Assembly: GCF_014898055.3 (NCBI RefSeq) | Contig: NW_023601433.1 | Coordinates: 45,503,876-45,567,875, forward strand | Reading direction: 5' to 3' | Source of the DNA: Talpa occidentalis | Taxonomy: Eukaryota; Chordata; Mammalia; Eulipotyphla; Talpidae | Length of the DNA stretch: 64,000 bases | Shown: positions 21,843-64,000 of the stretch, in pieces | Layout: every line of letters begins with the position of its first letter | How positions within the stretch are numbered: the stretch's first letter is position 1 | The notes under the pieces: generated by a model | What the model saw: the letters and a program-made list of their open reading frames with translations, nothing else | The model's database searches: none | Told to the model about the DNA's origin: nothing | Made by a program: the position numbers and the translations under genes

Positions 21843-22098
21843 TAAAAAAAAAAAAAGATTTATTTATGCATACAAGAGCTGGGGTATAGGCCAGAGGTGG
21901 GGGTGGGGTGAGAGGACCCACCAGAGACAGAGTGGGGAGCAGAACCGGCAGATGCACTGAAATACACTGCTGAGGGGAGCAGCAGGCGAGTCAAGAGAGG
22001 TCTGCTGCGCCATGTGGGTCACCTCCCTGGCTGGAGATTGAATTCAGCCCATAGTGGGGATAGCACCGAGGTTTAACCCCTAGGCTACCAGGGAGTCC
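21843..22098 (-). repeat. tRNA-derived SINE
   Basis: Reverse copy with A-run tail at left ('aaaaagatttatttatgcat') and head complement 'ggctaccagggagtccc' at right. Confidence 0.88.
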
Positions 22099-23051
22099 CG
22101 TGGTCAATAACTGCTATTAGGTTTCTCCAATAGGGCTCTTGGTCCCCAGGAGCTGTTCTCCCGCTGGTTTTGTTCCAGACAGTGTAGAAGATGCTAATTT
22201 GTTTCCTGAACGTCCCATACAAGCAAGGCTATGTCTGTTCACCAGGTCTTCACAGATTAATTTAAACAGGCACACAGGGGCTCCAGTAGCCTACTGGGAT
22301 GGTTTCAAACATTCTAGTGCAGGGTGCTGTCAGGGTGCAAAATAAAGCACCCCATACCCCTCTGGGTTCTTCTTGGGCTGGATGAGTAATTAAAACATCA
22401 GATAGATTAGAAAAGGAAAAATAATACATTTAAAACATATGTATGGAGAATTTACATGGTTGTGCATCCTAAAGAATAACGGAGCAGACCAGGAATATTT
22501 ATGCTGTATTTTAGGATCTGAGGCATCAAACACAGAGAAGGGGGGACTTCATCCTTACTCTGAGAATAAAGATGAGATTCTTAGAACATGTTTACTGATA
22601 AAACTGAAGCTGGATGAGACCCCCAAACTGCATTCTTCTAGGTCATAAGAGGGAGAACATCAAGTTTCTTCAATTAGGAAAAGGGCAGAAGCTTAGGATA
22701 TATTGATCTCTTCTTTTAGCCCTAGAGGGGCTAAGGACCTAGGCAAGAACAGATGCTTCTTCTAGCCTTCAGACCCCCCATCTGGCAAGTTAGGGGGTCC
22801 TAGGGTCCCCCTTAGCCTGCCTGCTAACACAGTGACACTGTTCTGTCACGTCTTTCAGAACCAACCCCCAGGACATTCTGATCACACAATCAAACAACCC
22901 ACCCTCTGTCCGCTCCTCCACCATCCCAACCCCATACTTCTGAAGGCTGGCTCCTGCTCATCCTAATTCTGAGCTTAAATGTCACTTCCAGAGGTGGCTA
23001 GCTGCCCAGGTTTAATTATCTTAAGTCAAACTTTTCTTCCCTTGAATTCTT

Positions 23052-23324
23052 TTTTTTTTTTTAAGATTTATTTATTTATATAAGAACCAGGGTACAGGCC
23101 AGATGTGTGGGAGGGTGAGAGGATTCACCAGAGACAGAGCAGGGAATAGAACAGGCAGACTGACTGAATACACCGCTGAGGGGAGCAGCGGGTGAGACAG
23201 GAGACGGGAGAGGTCTGTTTGCCTTGTGGGTATCTCCGTGGCTGGTGGGGATCGAACCAGCACTGCAGAGTCTGCGGACAGCTTCACAGCGTAGTGCTCA
23301 ACGGCCTGCGCCAGCAGGGAGGCC
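23052..23324 (-). repeat. tRNA-derived SINE with perfect target duplication
   Basis: Reverse copy. Flanked by cttcccttgaattctt at 23036-23051 and 23325-23340, an exact 16-bp target duplication. A 6-base 'gagacg' repeat makes its body slightly longer. Confidence 0.93.
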
Positions 23325-23643
23325 CTTCCCTTGAATTCTTAAGTCTATTCATGACACAACACAAAACTTCTCTTTGGTGCACATGCTTTTGTTAATTAAG
23401 GCCCGTGGGTGGCAAAATTTAATATAAGATAGCTAATTTATTATTTGTCTCTGTCAAACTTGTATTTGTTTGCAGCAACTTTACTTAAAACCACAAGAAA
23501 TGGAAGACATATCCTTTCTAGTAGTCTTTTTTTAAAATAGCTATAGCCTCTGGTATTGATGTCGTGCTCTCATTTGGAAGTCAACACTCAACGCTGAAAA
23601 GTCTTAGTGAAACAGGAGCTGGACTGTGTTTTTTCAAAAGGCT

Positions 23644-23649
23644 TTTATT
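23644..23649 (-). terminator. GNPAT: GNPAT polyadenylation signal
   Basis: AATAAA on the minus strand, about 225 nt after the GNPAT stop codon. The GNPAT 3' UTR is therefore about 23625-23874. A second-choice signal was not searched beyond this. Confidence 0.7.
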
Positions 23650-23874
23650 TTAAAACACACACAGAGCTGGATACAAATGCCTTAGCCATTGTAGTGGAGA
23701 TTACATTCATTTCTTAAACCCATCATTTCTTCTGCTCACCTGAGCACAGTGTTCTCAGAGTCTTACGGAGGATGAGAACATGAGTCTCTTCCCTTACTTT
23801 TCTGGTTGTTGTAATAAGACTCCTTGGATGACAGTAATTATATGAACAAATTTTCCATAACTGCTCAGTGATTA

Positions 23875-56243
<32,369 letters not shown>

Positions 56244-56526
56244 GGTGCAGCAGCCGTCCCGGGCGGGGTCTGGGGATTCTGCTCTAAGCCGTGGTGGTGG
56301 TGGTGCTGGGGGCGGTTCTTTGGCGCGGGGCGGCCCGACCTCGCCTAGGGCGGTGGCACCCTCTGCGGCCGCACCAGAGGACCCCGGGCGCCGCCATCTT
56401 AATCGGGACGGAAGCCGCGCGGAGACCTGCGGCGCGCGCGCAGCCCGTCGGAACCCGGAAGCCTGGGCCCCGCGGGGCTGGGGTTCTGGCTGTGTGTGCC
56501 CTGGTTCTGCGGTGGCAGACCCCGTC
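56244..56526. promoter_or_regulatory. GNPAT/C1orf131 bidirectional CpG-island promoter
   Basis: 283 bp between the divergent start codons, very GC-rich and TATA-less. A YY1-type word gccgccatctt lies at 56390-56400 and an ETS-type cccggaag at 56454-56461. The CpG-rich zone extends into both first exons (about 56050-56720). Confidence 0.8.
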
Positions 56527-58821
56527 ATGGCGCAGGAGCCGGGAGAGGGGGCCTCTGCGCCTCCGGGTTCTCAGGCGCTCCTGGACACCCTGCTCCAGAA
56601 CCTCTACGACTTTGGTGAGTGCGGTGCGTCGGAGCCCACGTGGAGAGAGGACTGGAGGCGCCGAGGGTCTACTGCGCCTGCGGAACTCTTCGGCCTTCCC
56701 CTTTCAGGCTCAAGGTTCTTGCTCGTCTAGCGCCCCTCAGCTTCTCGGACCTGGTTCTGATATTGGGCCGAGCACACGCCTGATATCACCCTTCTCCCGC
56801 CCCCACGGTCGGGCTCTCTTGAGTTACCCTTGTAGGATCAAATCTGGGGACTGGTCCCTGGTGCAGGGACCAATCTAGGTGCTTGTCGGAAGCATCAGGG
56901 CTTTCAGAGTTAACGGGGGTGATGCACTCGGGACTCTGGAAAGAACCACCTTCCCTGCCACCCCCAACCCCTGGACCTTAAGGAAGGCCCCCCCCCCTCC
57001 AGTCCACTCCGGATACACTCCTGACCCTGGTGCGAGGGTGCCACCTTGTTACGTTGGGGCCTCATCCTTCGCTGCCCCTCGCCAAAGACTTCAGAGGACG
57101 TTTTCACATGAAGCTTTTCCCAAAAATCTTTCTTCCAAAAGTTGCCGACTTAGGCTCTTCCTCCTTTATCTTCACTGGGAAAAAGGGATTAAAAAAGCTT
57201 ATCCTTAAAGATTGGCATCGGACTGGTATTTCAGTAGGCAGACAGTTTTACACACTCTGCAGAACTTGCCCCAGGTAAAGTCATATCCTTTGTTCTTGCA
57301 TCAAAGATAATCTCATGGCCTGAAGGATTAAACATGTTACCTATGAAGCATGATGTTGCAAAGGTATTTTATTTTGGAGCCATTGCTTAAACTTCTAGGC
57401 TCACTTAAACAATAAAAATAATATTTAGACTTTACCATATACCAAGTATGGTATACCATATACCATACTTGTCGTGTATTTACTCATTTAATATTCACAA
57501 CAACCCTATATAATAAATAGTGCCATTAACCCCATTATTCCAAATGTAGAAACAAGAACTGGAGGTCAAAAACTTGCTGAAATTTAGTAATTTTCAGAGC
57601 CCGAGTTCCAATTTTCATAGTGTTTAGCTCCATTCCCTTCACTTATATTGACTTGTACTATAGACAGAGCATCTCTGTACCCTTGGAAGTATTGGAGAAC
57701 AGAAAACTTAGTCTCTGGTCTTCAAAAGTTTAAAATCTAGGGGAAAAGACTATTCAAAATCCTAAATATAGTTTATGTCAACACAGGCTGGAAATTATGC
57801 TAGGAGCTCAGAAGGCATGAACTGGATTTACTCATTTTTAATATTCCCTAATGCCAAAGTTTAAGCAACTTAATGTGTATTTTTCTTAACATGTATTCAT
57901 TGAATAAAAGGCAGAGCAAATAAAAGCTATTATAAACAGATGATACTTAGAGAACTCTGATATTCGTATAGTGGATGATTAATTAGGGTTACTTAGAATT
58001 CTTGTTAGAACCTTCAGAAGACTGGTCAGTTTTAACAGGTGAAACAGGAGATATGGGGATTTAATAGAAAATAAAGACATTCAAATTAAGTCAGTTGTCT
58101 TAGGCTCATCTTAATTCATGTCTGAAATAAAATAGTAAGACCATAGTAAAATAGTAAGACCATCATAGAATGTGTTAGAAAAAGGCACTGACTGCAGTGT
58201 CGGAACATTTTTAGTATAAAGCATAAGCCAACTGGGATTACCTGTCCCTGAAGCTCTTGCCATAACATTTCTTGTTTGGACATAGGAAAATGTCTTTGAA
58301 TTTTAGATTCAGAAAATTGTACAAATATAATCCTATTTGAAGAAAAACCAATCTTTTTCTTTGTATCTGGGTGTTTGTAGCATATGTACAAGTGCAAGTA
58401 CAAGTGATTGGATATTGGTGATAGCTAAGATTTAAGATATTTATTTTTCCTTTCTGGATTTAAACAAACAGGAGAAACAGAAGATGAGACCGAACAGAAA
58501 AGGATTAGAAAGAAAAGAGAAAACAAGAAGAGAGATGTAGGGACCCCAGCGACCTTGGTGGCAGAAACAACTCCCCCATCTGGAACTCTTGTAAGAGGCC
58601 AGAGGAAGCATGCTTCCAGCTTCTTCAAGGAACTCAAAGAGGAGCTGCAGTGTGCTCCTGCTGCTGAAACCCCCGCTGACTTCCTTTCAGGATCTGCAGG
58701 CCCTGGTGTCGAAGCATCTTCCTCTCCCCTGAAGAATGACAGGAAGCGAGTAGAAGTGGTAGAATTTCACAGCAGAAATAAAAAAAGAAAACAGAAGCTG
58801 GGTCAAGAAGAGAACCCCAAG
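56527..58821 (+). CDS. C1orf131: C1orf131 homolog, first two coding exons (partial)
   Basis: Exon 1 56527-56614 (start [20 protein letters not shown], ending DF before donor GTGAGT); exon 2 58472-58821 (after acceptor AAACAG, ending before GTAATT). 88+350 nt give 146 codons in phase. Exon 2 is strongly basic: [12 protein letters not shown] near residues 39-50 and [15 protein letters not shown] near the end, consistent with a nucleolar protein. Human C1orf131 is known as a component of the small-subunit processome. The conserved DUF4602 C-terminal part is not in the window and should lie beyond 64000. The start is chosen because the longer upstream frame (from 56197) overlaps GNPAT exon 1 antisense. 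The call rests mainly on synteny (divergent neighbour of GNPAT) and the basic composition. Confidence 0.85.
56615..58471 (+). other. C1orf131 intron 1
   Basis: 1.86 kb. The first part is CpG island. An MIR-like stretch lies at about 57475-57640, next to a hairpin-forming repeat (57444-57470). A short duplicated word 'aaatagtaagaccat' occurs at about 58130-58165. No exon. Confidence 0.6.
57444..57470. repeat. Perfect 12-bp inverted repeat, 3-nt loop
   Basis: aagtatggtata (57444-57455), loop cca, tataccatactt (57459-57470). The word accatatacca is also directly repeated (57434-57444, 57455-57465). Confidence 0.85.
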
Positions 58822-60479
58822 GTAATTGCTTTTTATGTATGTGGTGATAGCTACACTTACGATTATGACAGCAAAAGGATACAGTGTAAAGTGGACAAAG
58901 ACTTTGTAGTATTGAGTCAGGGAGTATGAAACCTTACATGTTTATTCTTTTTTCTGAGGATTGTTTTGACTATTCAAGGTTCCTTTATGGTCATATTTCA
59001 GGATTTGCTGGCCCTCTTTCTGGCCCTGGACTAAATTGTACTGAGTGGGTGCTGGTGGACATGCAGCACATGTGCTGGTGCACATGCTGGTGCAACATGA
59101 CTCCCTGTCATGTTGGTGTACACTGGGTGGAAAGAAGTGTGCAGTGCCAGCAGCAACCCAAGACTCCAAGAGGATTGCTAGCTGCTGGGGGGTGGTCCTT
59201 TAGCTAGCCAGCTTTTGTGTGGCTGGGATTATTTAACTGGGGCCTTGCTGCAGGCCTTGCAGGCATAAGTGGACCTTTTGGGCACAGCAGGCCTGGTGGG
59301 CATTCAGGCTGGGGGGTGGCGGGGGGCTGTCATTGAACTTTGTCCAGGCATGGGTAATGGGTGTGGGGGGGGGGTATCACCTTTGCTGTGATCCATGTGG
59401 GTTGGTGGTCCAGTGCTGACTTAGCTCAGGCACAAATGGGGTGGTGGGGTCTGGTACCACATTGAAGCTAACAATTATTAATATTACCACAGTGTATTGT
59501 AGCATATCATGCAAATATTAGTATTTTTTGTGTGTGACATGATGTTAAAAAGGTTGGAACACACTACTTTGCACTATAATTCTGTTTTGCAAATTTGATA
59601 ACATAAAGTATCTAGGTACCTCCCTGGTTTCCTCAAATGTCTCTAGCTTCAGTTTCCTCTTTCTGGAATGGAACATTTTCTTTTTAATAGAAATGACATA
59701 AAAGTTGGCATTGAATAAGTCTACATTTCCCTGTCTCTCAGTAATAGAATGCACACAGCAGGCAGTTGAATTGTAGCTTTTTTTTTCCTATTCCAAATAA
59801 GTCCATTTTCCATGTAGTTGGTTCTTCTCAGGAACCAAAGCTCGTTCTACATTTTGGACTTCCTGACCTGAATGCATTGTTTTAATTGTCTTGGTGTTCT
59901 ACCCTCTCTTCCTTTTAAAATTTATCCTTTGAAAATGTGAATGTGTCTAGCGAAAGAGACAGACTATGGACATAATAAAAACACATATGGCCATGAGAAG
60001 ATTTTAGAATATGTAAATAAATCCCAATGCATATCGCGCTAGTTATTTTGGCACATCTTGGCCATAGGGAGCACATAAAGACGAGTCAGATGGGATACTT
60101 AGGATAAATAATGCTATGCTAAGAGTTTGTGTAACATAGTAAAATACAGCTGTGGCCCCTGCTGAAGTGGACATCTCACACAGTCATGGAATCAGCAATA
60201 TCATAAAATAATGATGGCCTCTGCTCATAATCATGGAATCAGCTTGTCAAATTGAAGAACATGGAGAAATGAAGAGGTGCTGGTGAGCTGGACAAAATCC
60301 AGCTGACCTGCCTCCATCCAGGAGATGACCTGCTTTACCCAGAGTTTACACTTGTGCTATGGATACTGTTATTAAATTGTGTTGTGTATTGAAATTGGTT
60401 TTCATGGATGTGATACGGTGATTCGTAATAGGAAATACATATTTTTTCCTTGTCCTATTTCTGGCAGAAAGGGCTTAAA

Positions 60480-61090
60480 ACCCTTGCAATTTCATAAGAA
60501 ATGAGAACGGTAAACGTGTCTTTCATCATGCTGATGAAATGACTCTTGGAGATATTAAGGATGTGGGCATGTGGAAGGACCACCTTTGGGATTAGTGGGT
60601 TGGAACTTTTAGCACCTCCCTGCTTCCAGGGGTTGGAGGTTGAACCACTTGCTGTATTCCAGTGATTTAATCCATCCTATATAATGAAGCCTTTGAAAAG
60701 ACAGGTTCAGCGGGCTTCTAGGTGGGTGAACACTTGTTGGTGCTCTGTGAGGGCATAGAGGGGTCATGCCCTTTCCCCATGTCTTACTCTGTGTACCTCT
60801 TCCAACCTGACTATTCCTTAGTTATATACTTTTATAATAATCTGGATCTTTTTAAATAAATGGGTTTCCTGAGTTACATGAGCAACTCTGGCAAATTACT
60901 TGAACTAAAGGTGGGGTAGTGGAAACCTCTGATATATAACCAGTTGGTCAGAAGTACAGATAGCAACCTGGGCTTGTGATTGGCATCTGACAAGGAGGGC
61001 TGTCTTGTAGGACTGAACCCTTGATCTGTGGGATATGATGCTACCTCTGGATAGTGTCAGAATTGACACAAGTGTTCAGCTGGTGTTGGA
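60480..61090 (+). repeat. Old LTR-like element
   Basis: 'ccagtgatttaatccatcct', 'ataatgaagcctttgaaaag', 'tataaccagttggtcagaag' and 'gtgattggcatctgacaag' follow a widespread mammalian LTR consensus in direct sense; AATAAA near 60856. I am unsure of the family name. Confidence 0.55.
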
Positions 61091-61862
61091 GCATTGCTTG
61101 TTGGATGGCGACTGACTCCCTCCTACTCCCTAGCCCTATTGGTATTGGTGATCTTTAATGGGCTATGGAAAGTTAGCGACCATTTATGTAACAATCCAAT
61201 TATCTGACCTAGAAGTTTCCCATTTATAAAGCAGTGACTATAGAAATAGTTTGACAGGAAATAGTAGAAAAGAGATCATTTATTAATTCATTCACATATT
61301 CCACAAGTAATTGGTTACCTACTATTTTCCAGAAGATCCAGCAGTGGACAGGATCTAATGATTGACCCTCGTGGGGTGGACTGTCTACTGGTGAAGTTGA
61401 GCAAACCCCAAGTGAGTTAATAGTGTTATTAAAGGGAGTAATAAACTCTCTGAAGGAAAGAGATAAGGTTGTGATAGTAATAGCCAGAGTATCCTTTGAG
61501 GAAGGTGATGAGGTGACAACAGGTGACACCAGGTCTGTTAAAGGGAGCAGGGAAGAGTAATCCAGGTAATCCTTGCAAGTGACCTGAAGTGTGAAAAGGC
61601 CTGATATTGTTCAAGAAGCTTGAAGCTTTGTGGGAATAGAACAGAGGGGCAAATGGTGTGAACTGTAGAAGAGACAGGCTGTGGCCAGCCCTTGCCTGGT
61701 CTTGTAGGCGGTAGTGAGGCCTTTGGATTTCAGTTTATAATATGTGAGGAACCACCAAAAAGTTTAAGTAAGGGCATAACATGATGTGATTTTGTATTTC
61801 AAAAAGATCACTTAGGCCTTGTATAGTAAATAGGTTGATTATGGGTAATAATAAGAGACATG

Positions 61863-62118
61863 AGGGCTTCCCTGTTGGCCTAGGGTTTAAGTCTCTGCAC
61901 TGTCACCGCTTTGGCCTGAGTTCTATCCCTGGCCAGGGAGCTAATCCACATATGGCACAGCAGACATCTCCTGTCTTGCCCGCTGTTCCTCTTAGCAGTG
62001 TATTTCAGTAAAATTTGCCTGTTCTGCTCCCCACTCTGTCTCTAGTGATTCCTCTCATACCATGCACCTCTGACCTACACTCCAGTGCATCTACGCAAAA
62101 ATAAAAATAAAAATAAAT
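61863..62118 (+). repeat. tRNA-derived SINE (diverged)
   Basis: Head gggcttccctgttggcctag, body 'ctgttctgctccccactctg'. Flanks 'aagagacatgag' and 'aaaagacatgag' suggest a target duplication. Confidence 0.88.
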
Positions 62119-62524
62119 TAGTAAAAGACATGAGGAGACTGAATTAGGAATTTATTAGAGTGGCGTTCCAAATGGAATTGCCTGGACTTATAATTTGAGG
62201 AATTAATAGATAAACCCACTCTTTAATGAGTACCAGACTGCCTATGAGGAAGAAAATGCCTGTGTTCTTAAAAGAGTTGGTCATGTGTGATTTAAAATGA
62301 TGACAGTATTATCAGTACAATTTGTCCACCCTTTGGCATTGATCCATTTTTACACACATTTGCTGCCCCTGTTTCATGAACATTAGCCTACATTAAAAAG
62401 TGATAGACATAGTAGAAATAATCGGACGATGTGTTGTAGTTCAGAAGGAACTTTTCAATCCTGTGGTCTGGACTGAGGTGCTCAGGCTGCTTCTGAGCAT
62501 GTATTGAATTGCTAACAGTATGAC

Positions 62525-62690
62525 TATTTATGGGGCACTTATTATATACTTAAAATGATTATTTATACTCATTAACTATTACTCATCATCTCACTGCAAT
62601 CTCACAATTCATGGGATCTGTCTGCATTTTACAAAGGAGTGTGATCCTTAGAGAAGTTAAATTACTTGCTGCATTTAAACCTTAATTCCA
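62525..62690 (-). repeat. MIR-type SINE fragment
   Basis: 'ggggcacttattatatact', 'atctcactgcaatctcaca' and 'gcattttacaaaggagt' follow the MIR core; the strand is a tentative call. Confidence 0.55.
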
Positions 62691-62816
62691 CAGTCCCATA
62701 TCTGCAATTCCAAAACCCCAGAACTTGGAAATCACCAATTGGATGTTTGGGTTTTTTAGTTTTTTTTTTAAGTTCGACAGTTTTGTTTTGCAGCAAAATC
62801 AGATCTGAACTGATAC

Positions 62817-63108
62817 TGTTATGGCAGAATTCCTTCAGGGAACCAGGCAGCACTTAGAGAGGAGAAGGGAAGATCTTTATTAATGCTGGCAGGCCCAGAG
62901 GAGATCTTTCTCCGAAGTCTGAGCCCTGAGCAATTAGCTAACAGAGTATTTATTGCCTATGCAGGGTACATTTACACTTTGAAGTAAGCAGGAAATTCCT
63001 AAGCAGTTATCTGGTGTAAGTTAGGTGTGTGGCCTTGAGAACGTTTATCAGTTACTCCCCGAAACTTTCTGTCTACATTGAGGCTTTGTTTCAACATAAC
63101 TTCAAACA
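62817..63108 (-). mobile_element. Solo LTR-like element, minus orientation
   Basis: On the minus strand it reads an AATAAATACTC TATA-like word (about 62946-62956), a poly(A) signal AATAAA (62876-62881) and a pyrimidine-rich U5 that ends in CATAACA at 62817. The 5' boundary (63095 or 63108) and target duplication are not certain. The TAACA end resembles the ERV LTR at 7049. Confidence 0.55.
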
Positions 63109-63147
63109 TTTTTCACTTCAATATGAGGTTAAAAATTAATTTTGTTT

Positions 63148-63420
63148 GGGCCTCCCTGGTGGTGCAAGGGGTTAAGCACAGCACTGTGAAGCTATCCACA
63201 GACTCTGCAGCATAGGTTCCATCCCCGGCTGGCCAGGGAACAACCCACATGGCGCAGCAGGCCTCTCCTGACTCGCCCGCTGCTCCCCTCAGCAGTGTAT
63301 TTCAGTAGATCTATCTGCCTGTTCTGCTTCCCACTCTGTCTCTGGTGAATCCTCTTGCCTTCCGTACCTCTGGCCTATACCCCAGTTCTTGTATGTATAA
63401 ATAAATAAATCTTCAAAAAA
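63148..63420 (+). repeat. tRNA-derived SINE
   Basis: Head gggcctccctggtggtgcaa and full tail. The flanking word attaattttgttt recurs at 63135-63147 and 63448-63460 as a target duplication, separated from the tail by A-rich sequence. Confidence 0.92.
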
Positions 63421-64000
63421 AAGAAATATAAAAATACACTTTAAAATATTAATTTTGTTTGTTCCATTTGTCCTGATTGTGCATATTTTCATGGCTATGG
63501 AAATATGAATGTGCTTAATGATGGGTTACTAGATGGACTGCACTGGAAGCGGTATGTAATATTAAGTATATTCACAGCTTCTAGGTCAGTGTACTCGAGT
63601 TACTTAGAAAATTCAGATTTTTTTAAATATTTCTAAGGATTCCAGGTAAAGGACTATAGATGTGAAGTAAGCGGCAGAGTTTAGGTTCATACCCAGTCTT
63701 TCTGGCTTAAAAACCATGTGCCCAACTACAGCACTAGTGAAAGAATACAGGTTAGGTTAGGCTCTTTGTCCTTTCAGTAACTCTAGTGCACTGACCTAGA
63801 ACCTTTACTAGACATAAAGACATTTTCCCAAGCTACTGCCCTTGGTTCCTACTGCTATTAAAATCTCTGTAATATCTAGATCACACCACAGGGGCTCTAC
63901 CTGGAAATCCTCCATGTTCCCACATCTCTCAGCTTCGTACCATACCCCCTGTTCTTAAGTAGATTCGGTGTGAGGTATTAGGAAGACACTAATCTAGCTG

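Larger units (their letters stand above)
14801..23625. other. EXOC8-GNPAT intergenic interval
   Basis: Nearly 9 kb between convergent gene ends. It is mostly interspersed repeats: nine SINE copies, a solo LTR (17696-18317), an antisense LINE-1-like stretch (about 18340-18720) and an MIR (about 20610-20735). I found no supported gene. An unclassified 132-codon frame is listed separately. 22100-23030 contains nothing I recognise. Confidence 0.6.
58822..64000 (+). other. C1orf131 intron 2 (to window end)
   Basis: No further exon was recognised. In order it contains a G-rich stretch (58980-59470), unique AT-rich sequence (59480-60480), an old LTR-like element (60480-61090), an unclassified old repeat (about 61270-61830), a SINE (61863-62118), an MIR (about 62525-62690), an LTR (about 62817-63108), a SINE (63148-63420) and unrecognised sequence to the end. 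Confidence 0.55.

Noticed and set aside
59000..64000. Further C1orf131 exons
   Set aside because: No frame with basic DUF4602-type sequence and splice sites was seen; the remaining exons probably lie beyond the window.

Overview
This is mammalian nuclear DNA. The genes have spliced exons with GT/AG borders, CpG-island bidirectional promoters, long 3' UTRs and dense tRNA-derived SINEs. Gene order and orientation match the human 1q42 block (C1orf131, GNPAT, EXOC8, SPRTN), read here in the opposite sense. The SINE is not Alu, B1/B2 or a cattle/pig/horse family that I can match. Its head resembles tRNA-derived heads of laurasiatherian SINEs and its tail is (TAAA)n-CTTTAAA. I infer a placental mammal, probably laurasiatherian, and cannot name the species.

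Layout. 1-5715: the 5' part of SPRTN on the minus strand (exons 3, 2 and 1; the rest lies before base 1). 4443-9781: a local tandem duplication of SPRTN intron 1, exon 1 and the shared SPRTN/EXOC8 promoter, interrupted by the 3' end of an endogenous retrovirus (7049-8335). 9869-12049: intact single-exon EXOC8 on the plus strand, with a 3' UTR to about 14.38 kb. 14.4-23.6 kb: intergenic repeats, including a solo LTR with an exact 6-bp target duplication. 23875-56243: complete 16-exon GNPAT on the minus strand; the exons add up to exactly 680 codons plus stop. 56527-58821 and onward: the first two coding exons of C1orf131 on the plus strand, divergent from GNPAT with 283 bp between the start codons.

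Functions. GNPAT makes the first intermediate of ether-lipid synthesis in peroxisomes. EXOC8 is the Exo84 subunit of the exocyst. SPRTN is the DNA-protein-crosslink protease. C1orf131 is a nucleolar ribosome-biogenesis factor. They share promoters, not a pathway: SPRTN/EXOC8 and GNPAT/C1orf131 are head-to-head pairs, and EXOC8 and GNPAT converge tail to tail.

The most unusual part is 4.4-9.8 kb. Copy A of SPRTN exon 1 is intact and lies next to exon 2. Copy C, still head-to-head with EXOC8, has lost one base and is frameshifted. A retroviral LTR carrying a TATA box and a poly(A) signal in the SPRTN sense direction lies between them. Overlapping partial copies on either side of the retrovirus suggest a former third unit.
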